This document shows, in pieces, positions 1 to 5,252 of a DNA stretch of 5,252 bases (positions are counted from its first letter, which is position 1; the number at the start of each line of letters is the position of its first letter). A program made the position numbers and the translations under genes. The notes under the pieces were generated by a model. The model was not told where the DNA came from and did no database searches. It saw nothing but the letters and a program-made list of their open reading frames with translations. Origin of the DNA: Alphaproteobacteria bacterium (GTDB lineage Bacteria > Pseudomonadota > Alphaproteobacteria > RF32 > CAG-239); the NCBI GenBank assembly GCA_017477035.1, contig JAFUXW010000231.1:1-5252 (forward strand), written 5' to 3'.

Positions 1-19
1 CTTTCTTTTTTGTAGTCAT
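1..19 (-). CDS. Start of a divergent gene, product unknown (partial, runs off left edge)
   Basis: Read on the minus strand, an ATG at 19-17 opens a frame beginning M-T-T-K-K-K that leaves the window after six codons. A good Shine-Dalgarno core (AGGA, inside AAAGGAA) lies at 30-27, seven bases ahead of the ATG, and this is the main support. The lysine-rich start says nothing reliable about function. It would be transcribed away from the terminase operon, so it may mark the edge of another phage module or of flanking DNA. With so few codons, a chance ATG behind a chance purine run cannot be excluded. Confidence 0.5.
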
Positions 20-39
20 TTTGAGTTCCTTTCGTGACT

Positions 40-63
40 GTTAATGTTAATTTACAATTACAG
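40..63. repeat. Short tandem hexamer-like repeats (GTTAAT x2, TTACAR x2)
   Basis: GTTAAT occurs twice back to back (40-45, 46-51), followed directly by TTACAA (52-57) and TTACAG (58-63), so two related hexamer pairs run in phase with a 6-bp period. The block lies in the divergent intergenic region, where a regulator or the small terminase could bind. AT-rich DNA produces such short repeats easily, so the pattern is visible but a function is only a suggestion. Confidence 0.3.
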
Positions 64-107
64 CAATGCTTGGAAAAAGGAGGAAGTCCAGTCTTTTATT
101 GCAAAAT

Positions 108-112
108 AAGGA
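108..112 (+). promoter_or_regulatory. Ribosome binding site of the small terminase gene
   Basis: AAGGA lies six bases before the ATG at 119. An in-frame TAA (116-118) sits directly before that ATG, so no longer version of the protein is possible. Together these fix the start. Confidence 0.75.
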
Positions 113-118
113 AAATAA

Positions 119-652
119 ATGGGAAAACAGGTATCAATGCGCGAATATGCCCGCCAGCGAGGCGTTCACTTGAATGCGGTGCAAACGGCGGTAAAGACCG
201 GACGGATACACAAGACCGTCGATGGTAAAATAGACGTGGATGCGGCCAACAAGGAATGGTTTATGAATACTGATCCGGCAAAATCGCACAAGACCGATCC
301 GCTGTTTGAAAATCCGCCGGAAGCCATTCCAAGCGGTGGTGGTGGAACGGCAAAACAGAACTTTTCAACATTTCAGCAGGCCAAGACCGCCGATGTTTAT
401 TATCGGGCGATGCTCGCCAAGGCCAAGCTGAAGATGATAACCGGCGAAACCATCGACCGCAAAAAAGCCGGACAGTATGCGTTTAACCTTGGCCGCTCTT
501 TGCGTGATTTGTTTATCAGCTTTCCCACGCGCTACGGTTCGCTGATTGCGGCGGAAATGGATGTTGACGAACATAAAATGGTGACAGTTTTAGATGAATA
601 TATCAGAAAATTACTCACAGAAAGCCGCGACATCATCGACCGAGAGCTTTGA
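119..652 (+). CDS. Phage terminase small subunit / DNA-packaging protein (Nu1-like)
   Basis: This is the probable small terminase subunit, which in the family binds the packaging site on concatemeric phage DNA and recruits the large subunit. The 177-residue protein has an N-terminal helix-turn-helix-like segment at about residues 5-30 (S-M-R-E-Y-A-R-Q-R-G-V then A-V-Q-T-A-V-K-T-G-R-I), as in Nu1-type winged-helix DNA-binding domains. Then come a D-G-K-I-D-V-D-A-A turn and N-T-D-P at 50-53, both usual in these proteins, and a flexible linker with GGGG at 73-76. A long, mostly helical C-terminal part (about 85-170) probably carries oligomerisation and large-subunit contacts. The start has a good AAGGA site six bases upstream. 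The 3' end overlaps the large terminase gene by 59 bp in another frame. Its place directly before a GpA-type terminase strongly supports the call. The family diverges quickly, so the role rests partly on context. Confidence 0.8.
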   Translation: MGKQVSMREYARQRGVHLNAVQTAVKTGRIHKTVDGKIDVDAANKEWFMNTDPAKSHKTDPLFENPPEAIPSGGGGTAKQNFSTFQQAKTADVYYRAMLAKAKLKMITGETIDRKKAGQYAFNLGRSLRDLFISFPTRYGSLIAAEMDVDEHKMVTVLDEYIRKLLTESRDIIDREL

Positions 653-2537
653 TGCCGAGATTTATATCGCCGACCAGTTTTATAAAGGCGCAGAGCCGGA
701 CAGCTATATGTCGGTCTCCGAATGGGCTGATGCCTACCGGATGTTGTCGAGCAAGTCGGCTTCCGAGCCAGGGCGATGGCGGACAGCCAGAACGCCTTAC
801 TTAAAGGAAATTATGGATTGCCTTTCGCCGAAAAGTCCGATTCAGAAGGTCGTATTTATGAAAGGTGCGCAAATCGGCGGCACCGAGTGCGGCAATAACT
901 GGATTGGCTATATCATGCACAAAGCTCCTGGTCCGATTATGGCGGTATCGCCTACGGTGGATATGGCCAAGCGTAACTCGCGCCAACGTATTGATCCGTT
1001 GATTGAAGAATGTTCGGCTTTGCGTTCGGTGGTCAGTTCCCCGAAAACCCGTGACAAAGGCAATACGATACTCTCTAAAGACTTTCAGGGTGGTGTTTTG
1101 GTGATGACCGGCGCAAATTCGGCGGTGGGCTTACGTTCTATGCCTGCTCGATACTTGTTTATGGACGAGATTGACGGTTATCCTCCGGATATCGACGGCG
1201 AAGGTGATCCGATTTTGCTGGCGGAGCGTAGAACGGCAACGTTCAGCAAGCGCAAGAAGATATTTTTGGTATCAACACCAACGATTAAGGGGTTATCAAA
1301 CATCGAGCGCGAATTTGGTATGACCGACCAACGTTATTATGTTGTGCCTTGTCCGTATTGCCATAAGTTTCAGCGGTTGGAATGGGATAATATCCGCTCG
1401 ACCGATACTGGTGTGATGTACGAGTGCGAACATTGCCACGCGTTAATAGCCGAGCATTATAAGTCGCAGATGCTTGAAAAAGGCTTTTGGCAACCAACCG
1501 CTAAGAGTGACGGCATAACGGCGGGTTTTCATCTGTCATCGCTTTATTCGCCGGTTGGGTGGCTATCGTGGAAAGAATGCGTGGACATCTACGAGAAAGC
1601 CAAGAAGAACCAAACTTTAATGCAAGGTTTTCAAAACACCATCCTCGGCGAAACCTACGAGGCTGAAAGCGATGCGCCGGAATGGCAACGGCTTTATGAG
1701 ACGCGTGAGCACTATAAAATCGGCACAATTCCTTTTGGTGGCTTATTTTTAACCGCCGGAGTGGATATTCAAAAAGACCGTATTGAGTGTGAAGTTGTCG
1801 CATGGGGACGGCAAAAACAGAGTTGGTCGGTGGAATACTTCGTTTTAGACGGAGACACTGCCAAGCCGGAGGTCTGGCATAAATTGCAGAATGTTCTGTT
1901 TAAGGATTATCCGCACGAGAGCGGTATCACGTTGCCAATTCGCGTGATGTGCGTTGATAGCGGTTACGCCACGCAAGACGTTTACAGTTTCGTTCGGCAG
2001 TTTAATCAGGCTGTTTGGGGTGGTTCAGGCGCAAGAGCGAGCCAACCGCAAACGGTGGTGGCAATCAAAGGTCAAAGCCGTGATACGGCGATGATACTTT
2101 CCACTTCCAAGGCTGACACCAAGAAAAAAGGCTTAAAAGTTTGGAACGTTTCCGGTCCGGTAATCAAAACCGAGCTGTACCGATGGCTTCGAATGCAACG
2201 CATTGGCGAAGATGCCTCGCAGTTCGGCTGGTGTCACTTTCCGGAATATGCGGAGGAATATTTCAAACAGCTGACGGCGGAACGTCAAGTTATACGCGTT
2301 ACCAACGGCTATCCGAAACCGGTGTGGGAAAAAGATCCGACACGGCGCAACGAGGCGTTGGACTGCCGCGTTTATGCCCGTGCCGCGGCGGCGATTTACG
2401 GTCTTGACCGAATGAGCGAGCGCGGATGGCAGGAACTGGAAGCGTTAATCCCATCTCCGGACGAAGTAAAGAAAATAAAGAAACAACAACGGTTCATACA
2501 GATGCAACCAACAAAGGTGGATGATCCATGGCTTTAG
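594..2537 (+). CDS. Phage terminase large subunit, GpA family (ATPase and nuclease)
   Basis: This is the packaging motor, which pumps DNA through the portal using ATP and cuts concatemers at genome ends. At 647 residues it is close to lambda gpA (641). The family N-terminal signature is clear at about 39-75 (V-S-E-W-A-D...L-S-S-K...E-P-G-R-W-R-T...P-Y-L-K-E-I-M-D). A deviant Walker A lies at 90-98 (KGAQIGGTE) and Walker B at 187-194 (YLFMDEID, with D191 and E192). S227-T228-P229 follows as the coupling motif. Paired cysteines CPYC (253-256) and CEHC (278-281) look like the family's zinc-binding knuckle. The C-terminal nuclease domain offers D391 (AGVD), D455 (VDSG) and D590 (NEALD) as likely metal ligands. 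ATG 594 directly follows an in-frame TAG and is the only standard start that keeps the family N-terminus. Its ribosome site is weak (GGTGA 580-584), so translation is probably coupled to the upstream gene. All motifs look intact. Confidence 0.95.
   Translation: MNISENYSQKAATSSTESFDAEIYIADQFYKGAEPDSYMSVSEWADAYRMLSSKSASEPGRWRTARTPYLKEIMDCLSPKSPIQKVVFMKGAQIGGTECGNNWIGYIMHKAPGPIMAVSPTVDMAKRNSRQRIDPLIEECSALRSVVSSPKTRDKGNTILSKDFQGGVLVMTGANSAVGLRSMPARYLFMDEIDGYPPDIDGEGDPILLAERRTATFSKRKKIFLVSTPTIKGLSNIEREFGMTDQRYYVVPCPYCHKFQRLEWDNIRSTDTGVMYECEHCHALIAEHYKSQMLEKGFWQPTAKSDGITAGFHLSSLYSPVGWLSWKECVDIYEKAKKNQTLMQGFQNTILGETYEAESDAPEWQRLYETREHYKIGTIPFGGLFLTAGVDIQKDRIECEVVAWGRQKQSWSVEYFVLDGDTAKPEVWHKLQNVLFKDYPHESGITLPIRVMCVDSGYATQDVYSFVRQFNQAVWGGSGARASQPQTVVAIKGQSRDTAMILSTSKADTKKKGLKVWNVSGPVIKTELYRWLRMQRIGEDASQFGWCHFPEYAEEYFKQLTAERQVIRVTNGYPKPVWEKDPTRRNEALDCRVYARAAAAIYGLDRMSERGWQELEALIPSPDEVKKIKKQQRFIQMQPTKVDDPWL
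2514..2521 (+). promoter_or_regulatory. Ribosome binding site of the gpW-like gene
   Basis: AAAGGTGG ends six bases before the ATG at 2528. It lies inside the last codons of the large terminase gene, which fits coupled translation. Confidence 0.65.
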
Positions 2538-2764
2538 ATAAAGAAACGATAAAAACACGGCTTGCCGAGGCGGAAGAAGCCTATCACAAGCTTCTCATCG
2601 GTGCAAAGGAAGTAAGTGTTAACGTTGGCAACTTCGGCTCGGTAACCTACAACCAAACGAGCCGAACGGCTTTGGAAGCTTACATTGCCAACTTAAAGGC
2701 ACAATTAGCGGAAGCTGAAGGCACTCCGATTTTGAAACGCAAGATTATAAAGGTTAGTTTTTAA
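2528..2764 (+). CDS. gpW-like head-tail joining protein
   Basis: This small protein (78 residues; lambda gpW has 68) is a likely head completion protein. In lambda, gpW attaches to the portal vertex after packaging, helps retain the DNA and forms part of the surface on which the tail docks. The sequence fits the gpW fold. A first helix at about 5-24 (E-A-E-E-A-Y-H-K-L-L) leads to a G-A-K turn. A beta hairpin follows at about 27-42 (V-S-V-N-V...G-S-V-T-Y-N), then a second helix at about 45-63 (A-L-E-A-Y-I-A-N-L-K-A-Q-L). The tail is basic (K-R-K-I-I-K). It overlaps the large terminase by 10 bp and its stop overlaps the portal start in TAATG. Position between terminase and portal is exactly that of W in lambda, and supports the call as much as the weak sequence likeness does. 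Confidence 0.85.
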   Translation: MALDKETIKTRLAEAEEAYHKLLIGAKEVSVNVGNFGSVTYNQTSRTALEAYIANLKAQLAEAEGTPILKRKIIKVSF

Positions 2765-4269
2765 TGGCAAACGATACAGCACATAGTTCAGCCTCATTAA
2801 CGGCGCGAGAGCTTTCAAGTTGGCAACCGACCAGAGGTTCGGCGGATAACGACTTATTGCCGGAGCTGTCCACCATCGTCTCGCGTTCAAGGGATTTGGC
2901 GCGTAACCACGGTGTGGCGGCCGGTGCAATACAGACTTTAAATGACAACATTGTGGGTGTCGGTTTTAGGTTATCGGCCAAACCGGACTACAAACTCCTC
3001 GGCAAAACCAAGGATTGGGAAGAAGAATGGCAAGCTAAGGTTGAGAGTTTATGGCGGTCATGGGCGGAAACGACCGCTTGCGATGCCGCCAAAACGCTTA
3101 ATTTTCACGGTTTAACTACGCTTGTTTTCAAGTCCTGTTTGATAAATGGCGAAGCGGTGGCTTTGCCGCTGTGGCTTAAAGACCGAAAGTTTAACACTTG
3201 TATTCAGCTTGTTGAGCCGGATCGCCTCTCAAATCCGAATAACGCTATGGACAGCAAGACCATGCGCGGTGGTGTGGAGATTGATAAATACGGTGCGCCG
3301 GTGGCTTATCACATCCGTAAAAACCACCCTGGGGATTACTGGATTGGCGGTGCTTTAGATACTTGGGAGCGCATTCCGTCTTATACCGATTTCGGCAGAC
3401 GGCGGGTTTTGCACGTTCACGATGTCGAGCGTATCGGACAGACCAAAGGAAAGCCTATTTTAACATCCATTATGCCGATGTTCAAAATGCTTGATCATTA
3501 CGAGCGTTCCGAGCTTCAGGCGGCAATTGTTAACGCGATGATAGCGGCGTTTATAGAAACACCGATGGATGCCGAGGGTTTGAACGAACTGTTCGGCGGT
3601 GACAGTAACGATTATTTGAACGCTAAAAAGGATTGGAAAGTCAAACTCGAGGGCGGTTCTATTATTCCGATATTCCCTGGCGATAAAATCGCGCCGTTTA
3701 CGCCGAGCCGACCGAATTCCGCTTACGGTAGCTTTATTGAAAACGTTCTCCGGCACATCGGAGCGGGCTTAAATATTCCGTATGAGTTGCTGTTAAAGGA
3801 CTTTTCAAAAACGAATTATTCCTCAGCTCGTGCCGCCTTGCTTGAAGCTTGGCGGTTTTTTAACGGACGCAGAGCTTGGCTTGCCAACACTTGGGCAACG
3901 CCGGTTTACGAGCTGTTTTTGGAAGAAGCCGTCAACAAAGGCTTAATTGATGCGCCGGACTTCTACGAGAACCGCTACGCTTACACACGGTGCAAATGGA
4001 TTGGACCAGGCCGCGGTTGGGTAGATCCGGTTAAGGAAGCACAAGCCTGCCAACTTCGTATGGAAATCGGGCTTTCAACCTTAGAGGAAGAATGTGCCAG
4101 TCAAGGCTTGGATTGGGAGGAAGTCTTAGAGCAAAGGCTTCGTGAGAAAAACAAATTACAAGAGTTAGGATTGTATAATGAAGTTATTAAATCAGACGAT
4201 ATGGGCAATCACGCCCGAAATGTTACAGACGATGGCAACAATAGCAAGCGAGACGAGAAAGAGTCCTGA
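2764..4269 (+). CDS. Phage portal protein, lambda family (gpB-like)
   Basis: This is the portal, the dodecameric ring at one capsid vertex through which DNA enters and leaves and to which terminase and then head-completion proteins bind. Its 501 residues compare with about 530 for lambda gpB. Family features include an N-terminal stretch at 40-70 (S-R-S-R-D-L-A-R-N-H-G-V-A-A-G-A-I and N-I-V-G-V-G-F) and L-I-N-G-E-A at 126-131. V-E-P-D-R-L is at 150-155, and Y-G-A-P-V-A-Y-H-I-R at 176-185. A helix lies at 243-262 (L-D-H-Y-E-R-S-E-L-Q-A-A). The conserved block at 332-365 is G-A-G-L-N-I-P-Y-E-L-L...N-Y-S-S-A-R-A-A-L-L-E-A-W, followed by W-I-G-P-G-R-G-W-V-D-P at 412-422. AAAGG (2749-2753) precedes the ATG, which shares one base with the gpW-like stop. 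The last 31 residues are hydrophilic, low in complexity, and overlap the protease gene, suggesting a disordered tail. In lambda part of gpB is trimmed during maturation; whether that happens here is unknown. Confidence 0.94.
   Translation: MANDTAHSSASLTARELSSWQPTRGSADNDLLPELSTIVSRSRDLARNHGVAAGAIQTLNDNIVGVGFRLSAKPDYKLLGKTKDWEEEWQAKVESLWRSWAETTACDAAKTLNFHGLTTLVFKSCLINGEAVALPLWLKDRKFNTCIQLVEPDRLSNPNNAMDSKTMRGGVEIDKYGAPVAYHIRKNHPGDYWIGGALDTWERIPSYTDFGRRRVLHVHDVERIGQTKGKPILTSIMPMFKMLDHYERSELQAAIVNAMIAAFIETPMDAEGLNELFGGDSNDYLNAKKDWKVKLEGGSIIPIFPGDKIAPFTPSRPNSAYGSFIENVLRHIGAGLNIPYELLLKDFSKTNYSSARAALLEAWRFFNGRRAWLANTWATPVYELFLEEAVNKGLIDAPDFYENRYAYTRCKWIGPGRGWVDPVKEAQACQLRMEIGLSTLEEECASQGLDWEEVLEQRLREKNKLQELGLYNEVIKSDDMGNHARNVTDDGNNSKRDEKES
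4167..4170 (+). promoter_or_regulatory. Ribosome binding site that sets the protease start
   Basis: AGGA lies seven bases before ATG 4178, inside the portal gene. It supports the long protease start over the later in-frame ATGs at 4220 and 4232, which would cut off the conserved N-terminus. Confidence 0.65.
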
Positions 4270-5252
4270 AGCCATTGCCAAAGAAATGGGACGAGAAATG
4301 AACACCGCCAATGCCGTTTCTGTTCGAGACGGCATTGCTGTTATAAAGGTGTCGGGGCCGCTGTTTAGGTACGCCAATTTAATGACCAGAATTTGCGGTG
4401 CAACCTCTTATGAGTTATTTGCACAGGACTTCAATAAAGCGGTACAACAATCTGAAATAAAAGCAATTTTGCTTGATATTGATAGTCCAGGCGGCGAAGT
4501 CAATGGATGTTCTGAACTGGCGGATATGATCTTCAAAGCGCGTGGTTCAAAACCGATAATTGCCTATGCCTCCGGCTCGTGTTGCTCGGGTGCTTATTGG
4601 ATTGCTTCCGCCTGTGACAAGATTTTAGCATCCGACACCGCCATTTTAGGTTCAATCGGTGTCGTTTCCATCTTTGAAAAGGACGATGACGAGAAAACAA
4701 TTGAAATTGTTTCATCGCAATCGCCGAACAAACGGCCGAATGTGAACACCGATGAGGGACGCGCCAAAATACAGGCACGTGTTGATGAGCTTGCAGAGGT
4801 ATTCATCGCCAAAGTGGCGCGTAATCGCGGCATTACGGCGGTGGATGTGGTTAAAGACTTCGGTGCCGGAGATGTTTCTGTTGGACAATACGCTGTTCGT
4901 AACGGCTTGGCGGACGGCTTATCCTCTTTTGAGGACATAGTTTCAAGCCTTAACCAGGAGAAAACTTTCATGAATGAACCTAATCAAATAAGCGCGGAGG
5001 ATATTAAAAAAGCCGAGCGCGAACGTATGGCTCAGGTATTTGCCAGCGATTCAAGCCGCGGTAAAGAAACCACAGCACACGCATTGTTGGCTATGACGGA
5101 TTTGTCTGCCGCCAACATTTTAACCATTTTGAATACAATTCCAAATGCCAAACCAAACGCTTTTGAGGCGGCAATGAATGAACTGAGAAATCCGGACATT
5201 CAACCGGTGGCGGAAGCACAAGAAGAAACCGTTGAGGCAGTTGCCAACCGCA
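4178..5252 (+). CDS. S49-family (SppA/gpC-like) phage head-maturation protease with scaffold-like C-terminus (partial, runs off right edge)
   Basis: This is the probable capsid protease, which acts inside the procapsid and digests scaffold and portal tails during maturation, as gpC does in lambda. The frame is open through 358 codons to the window end. Residues 50-66 (R-D-G-I-A-V-I-K-V-S-G-P-L-F-R-Y-A) start the S49 fold. L-L-D-I-D-S-P-G-G-E-V at 98-108 is the oxyanion/substrate-groove motif. The likely nucleophile is S137 in C-C-S-G-A-Y-W, followed by G-S-I-G-V-V at 158-163. The likely general base is K185 in S-S-Q-S-P-N-K-R-P. Residues 190-256 hold the remaining conserved part (T-D-E-G-R-A...V-A-R-N-R-G...N-G-L-A-D). 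After about 257 the protein continues into a charged helical region (E-R-E-R-M-A-Q-V-F at 280-288). The S49 proteases I recall from prophages continue similarly, and a separate scaffold could be read from it. ATG 4178 has a good ribosome site and overlaps the portal gene by 92 bp. No signal peptide is evident, as expected for a phage rather than a cell-envelope SppA. Confidence 0.92.
   Translation, partial: MKLLNQTIWAITPEMLQTMATIASETRKSPEAIAKEMGREMNTANAVSVRDGIAVIKVSGPLFRYANLMTRICGATSYELFAQDFNKAVQQSEIKAILLDIDSPGGEVNGCSELADMIFKARGSKPIIAYASGSCCSGAYWIASACDKILASDTAILGSIGVVSIFEKDDDEKTIEIVSSQSPNKRPNVNTDEGRAKIQARVDELAEVFIAKVARNRGITAVDVVKDFGAGDVSVGQYAVRNGLADGLSSFEDIVSSLNQEKTFMNEPNQISAEDIKKAERERMAQVFASDSSRGKETTAHALLAMTDLSAANILTILNTIPNAKPNAFEAAMNELRNPDIQPVAEAQEETVEAVANR
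4956..4960 (+). promoter_or_regulatory. Internal ribosome binding site for the nested scaffold start
   Basis: AGGAG lies nine bases before an in-frame ATG at 4970, in the middle of the protease frame just after the catalytic domain ends. It is one of the stronger Shine-Dalgarno matches in the window, and its position where Nu3 would start is hard to dismiss as chance. Confidence 0.6.
4970..5252 (+). CDS. Probable nested in-frame scaffold protein (Nu3-like; partial, runs off right edge)
   Basis: ATG 4970 is codon 265 of the protease and stays in the same frame, so the product would be the C-terminal part of the protease made alone. In lambda the scaffold Nu3 is produced this way from an internal start in C. 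Here the start sits a few residues past the end of the S49 domain and has AGGAG nine bases upstream. The visible 94 codons are charged and helix-prone (I-S-A-E-D-I-K-K-A-E-R-E-R-M), then A-L-L-A-M-T-D-L-S-A-A-N-I-L-T-I-L, then an acidic, glutamate- and alanine-rich stretch (V-A-E-A-Q-E-E-T-V-E-A-V). This composition suits a scaffold. The gene is inferred from position and ribosome site; it could also be only a protease delivery domain. Confidence 0.6.
   Translation, partial: MNEPNQISAEDIKKAERERMAQVFASDSSRGKETTAHALLAMTDLSAANILTILNTIPNAKPNAFEAAMNELRNPDIQPVAEAQEETVEAVANR

Larger units (their letters stand above)
20..118. promoter_or_regulatory. AT-rich intergenic region between divergent starts; probable promoter/operator region
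   Basis: This 99-base gap is the only non-coding stretch in the window and separates the minus-strand start at 19 from the small terminase start at 119. It should contain the promoter or leader of the packaging operon unless transcription enters from further left, and possibly a promoter for the divergent gene. No strong sigma70 promoter is visible. The best weak + strand candidate is TTGGAA (70-75), 18 bases, then TTTTAT (94-99). On the minus strand TTGCTG (66-61), 17 bases, then TAACAG (43-38) is equally weak. It also holds a run of similar hexamers (40-63) and an AAGGAGG (77-83) with no start codon at usable distance. In lambda the cos/cosB region lies just upstream of the small terminase gene, but no cos site is recognisable here. 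Confidence 0.45.

Noticed and set aside
71..90. A TGGA...TCCA inverted repeat as a possible terminator or hairpin
   Set aside because: The stem is only four base pairs with a 12-base loop and no following U-tract, so it would not form a stable terminator.
66..173. A 35-codon + strand frame (M-L-G-K-R-R-K...) that could be a leader peptide
   Set aside because: No Shine-Dalgarno sequence precedes its ATG. The strong AAGGAGG lies inside the frame, not before it, and the frame overlaps the small terminase gene.
34..228. A 64-codon + strand frame starting with GTG ahead of the small terminase gene
   Set aside because: It has no ribosome site before its GTG, overlaps the well-supported terminase start by about 110 bp, and its protein shows no domain-like pattern.
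1501..1803. A 100-codon minus-strand frame opposite the large terminase gene
   Set aside because: It lies wholly inside a conserved part of the large terminase on the other strand, and its composition (many R, H and S) is typical of a shadow frame.
2141..2407. An 88-codon + strand frame inside the large terminase nuclease domain
   Set aside because: It is out of frame with the intact terminase and has arginine-rich shadow composition. The terminase reads through without a break, so it is not a frameshift remnant.
4594..4971. A 125-codon minus-strand frame opposite the protease gene
   Set aside because: It is antisense to strongly conserved S49 motifs, and its Ser/Thr-rich protein looks like a reverse reading of another gene. 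No context supports a minus-strand gene here.
1..5252. tRNA genes, CRISPR arrays, insertion sequences or a hidden defence system
   Set aside because: Coding sequence with clear phage head functions fills positions 119 to the end. The remaining 118 bases hold no cloverleaf, spaced repeats or transposase, and no unexplained accessory gene is present.

Overview
This window is the left part of a lambda-type head and DNA-packaging module from a tailed phage or prophage. From left to right it holds a divergent gene start at the left edge, a short AT-rich intergenic region, the small terminase subunit, the large terminase (GpA family), a gpW-like head-tail joining protein, the lambda-family portal (gpB-like), and an S49 head-maturation protease (gpC-like). 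The protease gene runs off the right edge and carries a probable nested scaffold gene (Nu3-like) with its own in-frame start. This is the lambda order Nu1-A-W-B-C/Nu3.

The packaging genes are all on the + strand and tightly packed. TerS/TerL overlap by 59 bp, TerL/gpW by 10 bp, gpW/portal by 1 bp and portal/protease by 92 bp. There is no room for internal promoters or terminators, so they are probably one translationally coupled late transcript starting upstream of position 119. The only non-coding stretch is about 20-118. It faces a likely minus-strand gene, of which only the first six codons are visible.

Together the products would build and fill a procapsid. The scaffold and protease shape and mature the shell around the portal. 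TerS recognises the packaging site and TerL translocates and cuts the DNA through the portal. gpW-like protein then closes the vertex for tail attachment. By family logic this is a cos-type packager, but no cos site could be identified.

The host cannot be named. Composition is moderate (one 60-base line counted by hand gave 47% GC). The protein style, especially the TerS and the protease with its C-terminal ERERMAQVF region, resembles what I recall from prophages of Alphaproteobacteria. That is an impression from memory, not a search result.

I see no novel defence or mobile system. The points most worth a second look are the nested scaffold start, the two overprinted gene junctions, and the small repeats and orphan Shine-Dalgarno sequence in the left intergenic region.
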